Shown here: positions 1-7,323 of the stretch, piece by piece | How positions within the stretch are numbered: the first letter of the stretch is position 1 | Layout of the letters: every line of letters starts with the position of its first letter | Assembly (NCBI GenBank): GCA_016209665.1 | Contig: JACQVT010000088.1 | Span: forward strand, 1 to 18,928 | Direction of reading: 5' to 3' | Length of the DNA: 18,928 bases | Origin: Planctomycetota bacterium | GTDB taxonomy: Bacteria > Planctomycetota > Phycisphaerae > UBA1845 > PWPN01 | The notes under the pieces: generated by a model | What the model saw: only the letters and a program-made list of their open reading frames with translations | What the model was told of the DNA's origin: nothing | Database searches by the model: none | Program-made: the position numbers and the translations under genes

Positions 1-504
1 CACAAGGCCGAGCTGATGGCCCAGGCCCAGAGCCTGCTCGCCGCCGAGGAGCACGAGCGCCGCCGCCGGGTGGTGCTCCTGGTGGACGAGGCGCACCTGC
101 TCTCCCCGGAGCAGCTCGAAGAGCTCCGGCTCGTATCCAACGCGGAGATGGACTCGGCCTCCCCCTTCGCGCTGCTCCTGGTCGGCCAGCCCACCCTGGC
201 CCGCCAGCTGCGCCTGGGCATCTTCGCCGCCCTGGACCAGCGCATCGCCACCCGCTACCAGCTGGCGCCGATGGACCTGGCTGAAGCGGCCACTTACCTG
301 CGCCACCACCTGGCCCTGGTCGGCCGCACCGACCCGCTCTTCGCCGATGACGCCATCGCCCGGCTCCACAAGGCGAGCCTCGGTCTGCCCCGCGCGCTCA
401 ACAACGCCGCCACGGCGGCGCTGATCGCCGCCGCCAGTGCCGGCCAGGCGCTGGTCGACGACGCCTGCGCCAAGAAGGCGGTCGCCGAGCTCACCCGTGA
501 CTGA
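1..504 (+). CDS. ExeA/TniB-like AAA+ ATPase, C-terminal part (transposition helper)
   Basis: The frame is open from the first base and ends with TGA at 502-504, so this is the C-terminal part of a gene starting outside the window. It shows a Walker B strand (VVLLVDEAHLL), a sensor-1-like strand (LLLVGQP) and a sensor-2-like GLPRALNN segment, the usual order in ExeA/TniB/MuB-type AAA+ proteins. The Walker A half is off-window. Such ATPases commonly lie beside DDE transposases and act in target-site choice. ExeA homologues in secretion are also possible, but the surrounding transposase debris favours a mobile-element role. No transposase partner is seen downstream, so any partner must lie to the left. 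Whether the missing part is intact cannot be judged here. Confidence 0.8.
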   Translation, partial: HKAELMAQAQSLLAAEEHERRRRVVLLVDEAHLLSPEQLEELRLVSNAEMDSASPFALLLVGQPTLARQLRLGIFAALDQRIATRYQLAPMDLAEAATYLRHHLALVGRTDPLFADDAIARLHKASLGLPRALNNAATAALIAAASAGQALVDDACAKKAVAELTRD

Positions 505-787
505 TCCCGGACGCCCCCCGCGGCACGCGGGGCCGGCCGGGCTGGGCCGCGGGGGTGCGGGGGGCGCGGAGCCCCCCGCGTCCAACAGCCCGCGGCCGTC
601 AGGCCGCCCCTGCCTTGTATAGACAGGGAGCCGAGGGACCGGCCTGGCGGACGCGCGCCCCGGTACGGCGACCGACCCCCGGCGCTCGCGGACGACGCAC
701 GGAGCACGGTGCTCGCGTGAACGGCGAGGTCGGTCGGCGCACCGGGCACTGGTCTCACCCCACCGCTGCCCCGGTCGACTCGCAGCA
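505..787. other. Non-coding stretch with strong GC hairpins and a possible element end
   Basis: No reading frame here resembles a known protein. It begins with two perfect GC stems: CCCCGCG/CGCGGGG at 516-532 with a 3-nt loop, and a longer one at 557-579 listed separately. At 613-625 the minus strand reads TGTCTATACAAGG, a TGT-type end such as TniB/Tn552-class elements have. It could be the right terminus of the element carrying the ATPase. A further palindrome, GAGCAC-G-GTGCTC, lies near 701-713. The rest is featureless GC-rich sequence. Confidence 0.4.
557..579 (+). terminator. Strong hairpin after the ATPase gene
   Basis: GCGGGGGGC (557-565) and GCCCCCCGC (571-579) form a perfect 9-bp stem around a 5-nt loop, about 50 nt after the ATPase stop. 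There is no T-tract, so it is not a classic intrinsic terminator. It could still end transcription or protect the transcript from insertion-site read-through. The plus strand is chosen only because the ATPase gene lies upstream. Confidence 0.4.
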
Positions 788-1162
788 ATGCTCTCGCCGC
801 TCATCGTCAACGGCATCGTCATAGAGCGCGGCCGAACCGTCGTCATCCAGTTCCGCCGAACCGTGACCAAACAGCCCTGCCGATAACAGGTGGGGCAGCC
901 ATCGCTGACCACGCAGTTCCGCGGCCAACAGCAGATCGACGGCCACTGGACGATCGGGGGCCTCGCCCGCGCCGTGGGCGTAGATCGGAACTGGCTGTAT
1001 GGCCAGATCAAAGCCGGGACGCTGCCTGCCCACCGCCATCCGGTCATCGGGCACTACCTCATACCGGGTGAGCCCGCGCGGCTCCGTGGCCACCGCACGG
1101 CCCGCCGTCAACCAGCGGTCGCGTCCTCCTCCGACCCCGCCAGCCCGCAAGCAGCGCGATGA
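788..1162 (+). pseudogene. Broken gene with C-terminal helix-turn-helix, possibly from a recombinase
   Basis: One frame reads from ATG 788, meets TAA at 884-886, then continues from GTG 890 to a stop at 1160-1162. The second piece holds a convincing MerR/excisionase-like helix-turn-helix (HWTIGGLARAVGVDRNWLYG) followed by KAGTLPAHRHP and HYLIPGEP. This is the kind of DNA-binding tail seen at the C-terminus of some large serine recombinases and transposases. The piece before the stop (IVNGIVIERGRTVVIQF) has the beta-strand look that precedes such a tail. No catalytic domain remains. The assignment to recombinases is by resemblance only; the HTH call is firmer. The 3' end merges directly into the IS110 remnant. 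Confidence 0.45.
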
Positions 1163-1374
1163 TCCGCACCCAACCCGGAGGCCGACGCGCCGCCGTGGCG
1201 GTGGCGCACTCCATCCTGGTCATCGCCTACCACCTGCTGCGGGATGGCACCGTGTTCGAGGACCTCGGCACCAGCTACTTCGACGAGCGGGATCGCGTCC
1301 GCGTCACCCAGCGGCTGGTGCACCGGCTGCGCGCGCTCGGGGTCGCGGTGACCCTCAGCCCAGCCGCTCCGTGA
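1159..1374 (+). pseudogene. IS110-family transposase, C-terminal remnant
   Basis: The 71 codons match the conserved C-terminus of IS110/IS1111 transposases: VAVAHSILVIAYHLLRDG, then an acidic DLGTSYFDERD segment, then a basic RLVHRLRALG helix and the usual VTLSPA tail just before the stop. Full-length members are roughly 350-420 residues, so only about the last sixth is present. The DEDD catalytic N-terminal domain and the left non-coding end, which would encode the bridge RNA, are missing. The ATG at 1159 is just the first available codon, not a true start. The 5' break is near 1160-1180, against the preceding HTH fragment. Confidence 0.8.
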
Positions 1375-1828
1375 CCGCCACCGAGAAGCTTTTCATACCT
1401 CGGGACACGACCCCGTGCGGCTGACGCACAGGCCGCAGCAACCGATCAGTGGTGGCGGGACTGACGGTCAGCAGTAACTGCCGAACCTCTGCGGGAACGG
1501 CCAGATGGCCATGCCGCTCGATCGACGGGACCAGCTCAGGGAGAAACGGCACCAGCCGTTTGGCGCAGATGCCATTCGCCGCGGCCCACGTCGTGCGCAA
1601 TGCTGCCTGCACGGCGGCACCGTAGGTGGGAGCGCGCGGACGTTGGATCGGCGCCGGTGCCGTCACCGGCTGAGCCAGCAATCGGATGGCGTACTTCCGA
1701 GCGTACCCCGTGGACGCCAGGAACTCGTCCAGGACCACCGACTTCTGTCCATGCGTGGCCGCTCGGTACCGCGGGGCCACCTGGGCCAATAACTCGCGCT
1801 TGGCGCGAACGCTCATGAACATGCTCAC
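1355..1828 (-). pseudogene. DDE-type transposase, N-terminal fragment
   Basis: The frame starts at GTG 1828 or at ATG 1822 or 1816. Its opening, RYRAATHGQKSVVLDEFLASTGYARKYAIRLL, matches the N-terminal region of a family of integrase-core transposases in which 'ILDEFVAVTGYHRKHAIRLL' is conserved. It continues with GAAVQAALRTTWAAANGICAKRLVPFLPEL and PATTDRLLRPVRQP. The integrase core that should follow is missing: after about codon 140 the frame runs into unrelated sequence (VSRGMKSFSVAVTERLG) and stops at 1355. The break, near 1380-1410, lies where the IS110 remnant ends on the other strand, so one element probably cut the other. A full protein of this type is about 400 residues. Assignment to a named IS family is not certain. 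Confidence 0.72.
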
Positions 1829-1878
1829 TCTCCCACCCTTCGCTCGGTCCCATCCGGGCCCGCTCGGGTGACATTACT

Positions 1879-1921
1879 CGTGAGGCAGTTTCATCCCTCC
1901 GGTGTCTTTTTACGTGAGGCA
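1879..1921. repeat. Direct repeat CGTGAGGCA in probable insertion-sequence end
   Basis: CGTGAGGCA occurs at 1879-1887 and again at 1913-1921, 34 bp apart, about 50-90 bp upstream of the truncated minus-strand transposase. Repeated short sites at an element end are typical transposase-binding sites. The second copy is also the last codons and stop of the C26 hydrolase gene, which suggests that the element inserted into that gene's 3' end and supplied its final residues. Confidence 0.4.
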
Positions 1922-2662
1922 AGTCGCCTGGTGCAGATGCCCAGCGCGAGCCGAGCGCTCGCGACAGGCGGCGGTGAAGGCGGCAAACAGGCGCTGCGAG
2001 GGAGTGTGGAAGGCCACCAGGTCCTCGGGGTGGTACTGGACCGCGTACAGCCAGGGATGCTGCATGCCCTCGAGTGCTTCGATGACGCCGTCGGGTGACC
2101 AGCCCACCGGCCGAAGCCCCGAGCCCACGCGCTGGACCGACTGGTGGTGGAAGCTGTTGACCTCGAACGCCCCCGAGCCCAAGATGCTCGTAAGCCGTGC
2201 CCCGGGTGACAGTTCGAGCCCGTGGGTGAGCGCGTTTCGGGCGGCGTCCTGCTGATGGCCGTGGAAGCCCGCGTCGGGCAGGTCCTGCGTGAGCGAACCC
2301 CCGAGGGCGACGTTCAACACCTGGAAGCCGCGGCAGATGCCGAGGGTTGGCAGCTCCAGGGCGACCGCCACCCGGGCCATTTCCAGCTCCAGCGCGTCCA
2401 GGGGAGCATCGCAGCGGGTCGTGGGGTGAGGGTCCTCACCATAGTGCCGCGGTTCCACGTCCGCGCCACCCGGCAGGAGCACGCCATCGGCACGGGCCAG
2501 CAGTTGTTCCACACCCCCGAGGTCCTCGAGCGGCGGCAGGAGCATGGGAAGCCCGCCAAAGGCCTCCACTGTGGCTGGGTACGTGCTCCGGACCCGGAGA
2601 TAGGTCGGGTCGGTCAGATGCCGCCCAATGGAGATGGCGACGATCGGTCGCTTGGTAGCCAT
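1910..2662 (-). CDS. Gamma-glutamyl-gamma-aminobutyrate hydrolase family protein (peptidase C26)
   Basis: This 250-residue protein has the class I glutamine-amidotransferase fold of the PuuD/peptidase C26 family, which hydrolyses gamma-glutamyl amide bonds. The oxyanion region is VLLPGGADVEP (61-71). The nucleophile is Cys110 in LGICRGFQVLN, and the His-Glu pair is His211/Glu213 in VQYHPED, so the triad is complete. Length fits the family. I chose ATG 2662 because homology begins there (MATKRPIVAISIG); the frame extends upstream to 2764 without recognisable sequence. The last residues (about HLHQATCLT) seem to come from an insertion-sequence end. The gene diverges from the hydantoinase-like gene at 2875. 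No other putrescine-pathway gene is nearby, so a polyamine role is not supported and the true gamma-glutamyl substrate is unknown. Confidence 0.88.
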   Translation of the reverse strand: MATKRPIVAISIGRHLTDPTYLRVRSTYPATVEAFGGLPMLLPPLEDLGGVEQLLARADGVLLPGGADVEPRHYGEDPHPTTRCDAPLDALELEMARVAVALELPTLGICRGFQVLNVALGGSLTQDLPDAGFHGHQQDAARNALTHGLELSPGARLTSILGSGAFEVNSFHHQSVQRVGSGLRPVGWSPDGVIEALEGMQHPWLYAVQYHPEDLVAFHTPSQRLFAAFTAACRERSARAGHLHQATCLT

Positions 2663-2874
2663 GTGTGTCGGTCCGGTCCTTTCTCTGGGTGCCTCGACGG
2701 TCTCAGCCAGTGAGCGGTTGAAGGCGGTAGTCCCGTGGATCGGCCCAAGTCCTGGTTCCGGCAAAGCTCGATTCCCCTGATGTATTCCTCGACCTGAGAT
2801 GATCGCCTTGGGCGACCGGAGACTCAGAGGGCAGGGGCATTACCGCTAGTACCCGAGGCGGCGCGTTCGACCTC

Positions 2875-3978
2875 GTGGTGGCGGGCGAAACCATCGTCGG
2901 GTCCACGGGGCGTTCGCGGGCCGATGTCGGCATCCGCGATGGGCGCATCGCCGCGTTGGGGACCGAGCTGGACCCGGCCGGGGCTGAGGTTCTTGACGCT
3001 ACCGGCTGCCTCGTCCTCCCCGGCGCTATCGACGCCCACGTGCACCCGATCCATGCTGAGGACCTCGGCTCGACCTCCGAAGCGGCGGCCTTTGGCGGCG
3101 TGACGACCCTCCTGCACCACATCTGTGTGGAACCTGGGCAGGGGCTGCTCGATGCGCTTCAGGCGGCGCGTGAGGAGGGCGCGGGAGCTTCCCGACTGGA
3201 CTTTGGCCTGCAAGCCCGTCTGACAGAAGTCCCGCGGCGCCTCGACGAGTTGCCAGCCGCTGTTGGGATGGGCGTTCGCTCGTTCAAGCCGTTCACCACC
3301 TATCGCTCGCGGGGCATCATGACCAAGGACGGCGATCTCTTCCGGGCGATGGAACGGATTTCCGCGCTCGGAGGGCTGACCCTGGTCCACGCAGAGAACG
3401 GTGCGGTCATCGACGTCCTTGAGGCCCACTTCCGCGAGCAGGGTGGGGTCTCGGCGGAGGACTACCCGCTCACCCGGCCTCCCGAGGCCGAGGCCGACGC
3501 GGTGAATCGCGTTGCTGAGGTCGCGGGGCTGGCCGGTGCGCCGCTGTACATCGTGCATATCTCCTGCGCGGAGGCCCTCGACGCGGTGGTACGGGCACGA
3601 GCACGGGGGCAGAAGGTCTACGCCGAAACCTGCTCCCACTACCTCACGCTGACGGCCGACGAGGCGATGCCGAACTTCGGGACAAAGGCCAAGATCGCCC
3701 CGCCGCTGCGAACCACGCATGACAGGGACACGCTTTGGCTGGCCGTCCGCGACCGCCGCGTCGACCTGGTGGCTAGCGACCATAGTGCTTTCTCCGAGGA
3801 GGCGAAGACCTCACCGACCGTGAACGCGCTGGACGTGGGCTTCGGCGCACCGGGTACCGAAACCATGCTGCTGCTCCTGCACCATGTGGCGCGGTGGGGC
3901 GTGGTGGGGAAGCGCCGTTCACGTAGCACGTCGCCGATGGAGAGCATTGCATCCAACCCACCACGGGCCGATCGCTGA
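2875..3978 (+). CDS. Dihydropyrimidinase/hydantoinase-like amidohydrolase, C-terminally truncated
   Basis: This is a cyclic-amide hydrolase of the dihydropyrimidinase/D-hydantoinase/allantoinase group, which opens rings such as dihydrouracil or hydantoin. All binuclear-metal residues are present: His55 and His57 (DAHVHP), Lys138 (SFKPFTTY, the usual carboxylated lysine), His172 (LVHAEN), His228 (YIVHISCAE) and Asp302 (ASDHS). Homology stops near Lys346 (about 3910), where the family continues with a 'GRISLERLV..NPAR..G' segment. The remaining 21 codons are unrelated. About 90-110 residues that complete the barrel and the N-terminal beta-sandwich are therefore missing, so it may be inactive. 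The start is uncertain: GTG 2875 is the first common start, but the family's FDL precedes it, and an upstream ATT at 2839 follows a GAGGG. A second, better-preserved relative lies at 17882. Confidence 0.8.
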   Translation: MVAGETIVGSTGRSRADVGIRDGRIAALGTELDPAGAEVLDATGCLVLPGAIDAHVHPIHAEDLGSTSEAAAFGGVTTLLHHICVEPGQGLLDALQAAREEGAGASRLDFGLQARLTEVPRRLDELPAAVGMGVRSFKPFTTYRSRGIMTKDGDLFRAMERISALGGLTLVHAENGAVIDVLEAHFREQGGVSAEDYPLTRPPEAEADAVNRVAEVAGLAGAPLYIVHISCAEALDAVVRARARGQKVYAETCSHYLTLTADEAMPNFGTKAKIAPPLRTTHDRDTLWLAVRDRRVDLVASDHSAFSEEAKTSPTVNALDVGFGAPGTETMLLLLHHVARWGVVGKRRSRSTSPMESIASNPPRADR

Positions 3979-4071
3979 TCCCAGTCAGCCGCGCCCTCCT
4001 CGGCCGCGCTATCTGAACGACCTCCCACGGCTGAATCACTCGACAGGCGGTAATTGGCGCAGCGAAGTCCT

Positions 4072-5316
4072 TCAGGCTCGGATGGCGCACTGCGTTCGAT
4101 CCAGTATGTCGAGGCACGCCTCAACGTCATCCGGCGTGGAGTAGCAGTGGAAGGCGAAGCGCAGCGCCTTGCCTCGCGCGGAGGTGATCACGCGCTCTTC
4201 CCGCGCCAGGCGGTACTGCCATTCGTAGGGGTCGCCTCGCACGGGGACTGCCACCATGGGTCCCAACTGCCCTGGCCCTGTGGGCCCGAGCGGGACCACT
4301 CCCCGCGCCTGCAGACCCTCGACAAAGGCCCGGGCGAGTCGCAGGATGCGTCCTTCGATAGCTGTACTTCCGATCGTCAGGAGCAGTTCGAGCGCAGCAT
4401 CAGCCGCGTAGCAGGCGATGATGCTTGGAGTGCCGGCCTCGAACCGCGCCCCGCCATCCGCGTAGTCCAGGCGATCCAGTCGCACCGAGAACGGATCTGA
4501 CTGAGCGCGCCAGCCCGTTGCCGTGGGCTCGAGAGCAGCAGCGAGTTCCGGCCTGGCGTACAGCAGGGCCACGCCAGGCGTGCCGAGGAGATACTTGAGT
4601 GTGCCGCTCACCACGACGTCCGCTCTGACGTCTGCGACGTCGAGCTTCAACGCGCCCAGGCTCTGGTAGGCGTCCACCAGGCACAGCGCGCCGCGCTCAT
4701 GTGCCAGGTCAGCGATCTCGCGCACCGGTAGCTGGGAACCCGAGCGGTAGCTTACGCTCGACACGCACACCAGAGCGGTTTGCTCGTCGATCGCACGATC
4801 GACGAGGCTGAGCGGCAGATCACCCGCCACGGGCTCGAGAACATCCAGCTCGATGCGCCCGGCGTCCCTGAGAGCCACCAGGATGTCGAGTACCGACGGG
4901 AACTCCAGAGTACTCACGACGACCTTGCGGCGCTCTCGGAAGTCGAGCGCGCTCAGCACCGTGGCCAGGGCCGCCGACACCGACGCGGTCGTCCCGACGC
5001 TCTCCGGCGGCGCGCCAATGAGGTGGGCGAACTTGGCGGCAGCCGTCCGGACGAGCGGCATCCATTCCGCCTCCCACGGATTCCCCCAGGTCCGCCAAGA
5101 GTCCATGAAGCGCCGCACGGCGACCTCCACCGGTGTTGCCAGCGGCCCCTGGGAACAAGCGGCGAGATACCGGTCGGTGCGCAACAGGGGGAAGAGGGCA
5201 CGAAACGTGTCCCAGTCCGGCTCCGCCCCGAGTTGTGCGGCGTGCCGGCCCTCGAGAACACGTCCGCTGGTCAGATGCTCGGCCGGCACCAGCATCGGCA
5301 CGTCAGTCCCGTCCAT
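4072..5316 (-). CDS. Class V aminotransferase-fold PLP enzyme
   Basis: This 414-residue protein has the fold-type I, class V arrangement shared by cysteine desulfurases, kynureninases and isopenicillin-N epimerases. The PLP lysine is Lys241 in VVSGTLKYLLGTPG. The pyridine-binding Asp215 and Gln218 lie in LVDAYQSLGAL. The stretch before it (ALVCVSSVSYRSGSQLPV) is the conserved strand with the substrate-side serines. It has no cysteine-desulfurase loop that I can recognise, so an amino-group transfer, epimerase or lyase role is more likely. ATG 5316 follows the permease stop by 6 nt and has GAGGTG just upstream, so it is the last gene of the five-gene operon and probably handles an amino product of the imported compound. 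The exact reaction cannot be told from sequence. Confidence 0.85.
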   Translation of the reverse strand: MDGTDVPMLVPAEHLTSGRVLEGRHAAQLGAEPDWDTFRALFPLLRTDRYLAACSQGPLATPVEVAVRRFMDSWRTWGNPWEAEWMPLVRTAAAKFAHLIGAPPESVGTTASVSAALATVLSALDFRERRKVVVSTLEFPSVLDILVALRDAGRIELDVLEPVAGDLPLSLVDRAIDEQTALVCVSSVSYRSGSQLPVREIADLAHERGALCLVDAYQSLGALKLDVADVRADVVVSGTLKYLLGTPGVALLYARPELAAALEPTATGWRAQSDPFSVRLDRLDYADGGARFEAGTPSIIACYAADAALELLLTIGSTAIEGRILRLARAFVEGLQARGVVPLGPTGPGQLGPMVAVPVRGDPYEWQYRLAREERVITSARGKALRFAFHCYSTPDDVEACLDILDRTQCAIRA

Positions 5317-5322
5317 GGCACC

Positions 5323-6309
5323 TCACACGCGAAGTCGCGGATCCATGTAGTCGCGGAGCCAATCGCCGACGATGTTGATGCTGAGGACCGTGAGGGCGAT
5401 CGCCAGGCCAGGGAACGCGGTCAGCCACCACGCGTCCCGAATGTAGTCGCGTCCCTCCGCGACCATGGAACCCCAGGCCGGAACGGTAGGATCGACCCCC
5501 AACCCCAGGAAGCTGAGGAGCGCCTCCGTGAGGATCACGTTCGCCGCCGAGTACGACGCGACGACGATGATGGGAGCCGTGGCGCTGGGAAGCACGTGGC
5601 GGAGCAGCAGGCGTGGTGTCGCGATCCCGAGCGCACGCGCGGCGAGCACGAACTCCCGCTCCCGGATCTCGAGCACCTGGCTGCGCACCATGCGGGCGTA
5701 GGTGACCCAGCTCCCGATTGCGAGCACCAGCACGAGGTTCACCAGGCTCGGCCCGAGCACGGCCATGACCGCGATCGCGAGGAGGACGAAGGGAAAGGCG
5801 AGCTGGATATCCCCGGCACGCATGATGGCGTCGTCTGCCCAGCCCTTCCAGTAGCCTGCGACCAGCCCGAGAGTCACGCCCAGGCCACCGGACAGCAGGA
5901 CGGCAAGCGCGCCCACGGCCAGCGAGACGCGGGCCCCGTACAGGATGCGGCTGAGGATGTCGCGGCCCAGCGCGTCGGTTCCCAGCAGGTAGCCGTGCTC
6001 ACCCCCCCAACCCAGCGGAGGCCGCAATCTCCGGGTGATGTCCAACGTGCCGCTCGTGCCGGGATCGTGCGGCGCCACGACGGGAGCGAACACCGCCACG
6101 ACCAGGATCAGCATCAGGAACGCCGCCGCGAGTGTGGCCGACTTGCTGCGAAGGAGTGCCGCGAAGAACGGGCGCACGCCCTCAGGATCACGCCGCGGGA
6201 CCACCGAAGGGACGCTGGCGCCCCCTGAGTGTGCACCTGGACCCGACGACGCCACGCGCGACGGTGGTGCTGACTGCCGCCGCACCCCGTTCTCCAGCAA
6301 CACGCTCAC
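5323..6309 (-). CDS. Peptide/nickel-type ABC transporter permease (DppC-like)
   Basis: This is one of the two inner-membrane subunits of an importer of the dipeptide/oligopeptide/nickel type. An N-terminal cytoplasmic extension of about 55 residues precedes the first membrane helix (about 58-79). LLGTDALGRDILSRILYGAR (108-127) is the DppC/OppC hallmark. The EAA loop that contacts the ATPase lies at about 219-242 (EFVLAARALGIATPRLLLRH). It ends in DYMDPRLRV, also typical. The GTG start overlaps the stop of the DppB-like gene in a GTGA (6306-6309), so the two are translationally coupled. No ATPase gene is present in this operon; one must be supplied from elsewhere. Confidence 0.93.
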   Translation of the reverse strand: MSVLLENGVRRQSAPPSRVASSGPGAHSGGASVPSVVPRRDPEGVRPFFAALLRSKSATLAAAFLMLILVVAVFAPVVAPHDPGTSGTLDITRRLRPPLGWGGEHGYLLGTDALGRDILSRILYGARVSLAVGALAVLLSGGLGVTLGLVAGYWKGWADDAIMRAGDIQLAFPFVLLAIAVMAVLGPSLVNLVLVLAIGSWVTYARMVRSQVLEIREREFVLAARALGIATPRLLLRHVLPSATAPIIVVASYSAANVILTEALLSFLGLGVDPTVPAWGSMVAEGRDYIRDAWWLTAFPGLAIALTVLSINIVGDWLRDYMDPRLRV

Positions 6310-7223
6310 GCGAACCGGATCCGCGGATCCAGGTAGGTATAGAACAGGTCCGTGAGGAGGTTGATCCCCACGAAGACGAGGGAGAGAAACAGCACCGCCG
6401 ACTGCACCAGCGGGTAGTCGCGGGTGGCGATGGCGTCGATCGTGAGCCGCCCGACCCCGGGCCAGGCAAAGACAGTCTCCGTGACAACCGCACCCCCAAG
6501 CAGGGTGCCGAAGTCAAGGGCGATCATGGTGACGATCGGCAGCAAGGCGTTGCCGAGGGCGTGGCGACGCAGGACGACCTGCTCAGCCAGCCCTTTCGCC
6601 CGCGCCGTCCGAATGTAGTCCTGGTACAGGACCTCGAGCACAGCGGAGCGGGTGAGGCGCGCCGTGCGCGCCAGGGGAAACAGGCTCAAGGTAATGGCGG
6701 GCAGCACCAGGTGCCGCCACTCGCCGTACCCCGATGCCGGCAGCACCCGCAGGGTGACGGCGAAGACGATGCTCAGCATGAGGCCGAGCCAGAACAGCGG
6801 GATGGACTGGCCGGCCACCGCGATAACCATGGCCAGGCGGTCCCATACTGTGTTCCGTCGCACGGCTGCAAATACGCCGAGCGGCAGGGCCACCGCGAGG
6901 GCCAGCACTTCCGCGGCAAGCGCAAGCTGGACGGTGGCGGGAAGCCGCTCTAGCAACAGACCGAGCGTGGGGCGTCGGAACCGCAGCGACGTCCCAAGGT
7001 CGCCCTGGAGCACCCCGCCAACGTAGCGCACGTACTGCACATAGAGCGGTTGGTCGAAGCCCATCTCCTGTCGCAGCCGCTGGACCTCCGCCGCCGGCGC
7101 GTCCGGCGGGAGCAGCAGCAAGGTGGGATCACCGGATAGGCGCATGACCGCGAACACCACGACGGACACGCCGGCCACGACGAAGAGGGCCTGGAGCAGG
7201 CGCCGAACCAGGAAGTGCGTCAT
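6306..7223 (-). CDS. Peptide/nickel-type ABC transporter permease (DppB-like)
   Basis: This is the partner membrane subunit of the importer. It opens with FLVRRLLQALFVVAGVSVVV and SGDP, the standard DppB start, followed by the periplasmic domain (GFDQPLYVQYVRYVGGVLQG). The EAA loop is at about 202-226 (DYIRTARAKGLAEQVVLRRH). The C-terminus, DLFYTYLDPRIRF, is also typical. The length of 305 residues is normal. It follows the binding-protein gene after 100 bp that hold a stem-loop, and overlaps the DppC-like gene by 4 nt. I see no strong ribosome-binding site before ATG 7223, so expression may be lower than that of the binding protein. Confidence 0.93.
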   Translation of the reverse strand: MTHFLVRRLLQALFVVAGVSVVVFAVMRLSGDPTLLLLPPDAPAAEVQRLRQEMGFDQPLYVQYVRYVGGVLQGDLGTSLRFRRPTLGLLLERLPATVQLALAAEVLALAVALPLGVFAAVRRNTVWDRLAMVIAVAGQSIPLFWLGLMLSIVFAVTLRVLPASGYGEWRHLVLPAITLSLFPLARTARLTRSAVLEVLYQDYIRTARAKGLAEQVVLRRHALGNALLPIVTMIALDFGTLLGGAVVTETVFAWPGVGRLTIDAIATRDYPLVQSAVLFLSLVFVGINLLTDLFYTYLDPRIRFA

Positions 7224-7244
7224 GACTCATGGCCCAGCAGGGAT

Positions 7245-7268
7245 GGGTGCGCCCCGAATCCCGCACCC
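7245..7268 (-). repeat. Intercistronic stem-loop between binding-protein and permease genes
   Basis: GGGTGCG (7245-7251) and CGCACCC (7262-7268) form a perfect 7-bp stem with a 10-nt loop. An alternative wider pairing joins GGATGGG (7241-7247) to CCCATCC (7289-7295). It lies in the only sizeable gap between the family 5 binding protein and its permeases. In many importer operons such hairpins stabilise the upstream message, so that the binding protein is made in excess. That role is inferred here. Confidence 0.4.
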
Positions 7269-7323
7269 GAGCGCGTCGCCCGGGAGCGCCCATCCCCTGG
7301 CCTCATGCCGGCGGCCAGTCGAC

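Larger units (their letters stand above)
1..1921. mobile_element. Cluster of decayed mobile-element remnants
   Basis: This stretch holds pieces of at least three different mobile elements side by side: an ExeA/TniB-like transposition ATPase entering from the left edge, the 3' end of an IS110-family transposase, and the 5' part of an unrelated DDE-type transposase on the opposite strand. A broken HTH tail, possibly from a recombinase, lies between them. None is complete within the window, and neighbouring fragments abut with almost no spacer, which suggests repeated insertion and deletion at one site. The right limit is set by a CGTGAGGCA direct repeat (1879-1887 and 1913-1921) that probably lies in the end of the last element. 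The outer limits are inferred. Confidence 0.6.

Noticed and set aside
1910..2662. Putrescine (Puu) pathway, based on the PuuD-like hydrolase and PuuR-like regulator
   Set aside because: No PuuA, PuuB or PuuC homologue is present, and no TGTTCA site lies in the hydrolase upstream region (2663-2840). The families alone do not establish the pathway.
2824..3783. A 319-codon minus-strand open frame
   Set aside because: It is antisense to the hydantoinase-like gene, which has all catalytic motifs; the antisense product has none.
4780..6228. A 482-codon plus-strand open frame
   Set aside because: It lies antisense to the aminotransferase and DppC-like genes and is rich in His, Arg, Gln and Glu with no domain. 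It is a by-product of high GC content.
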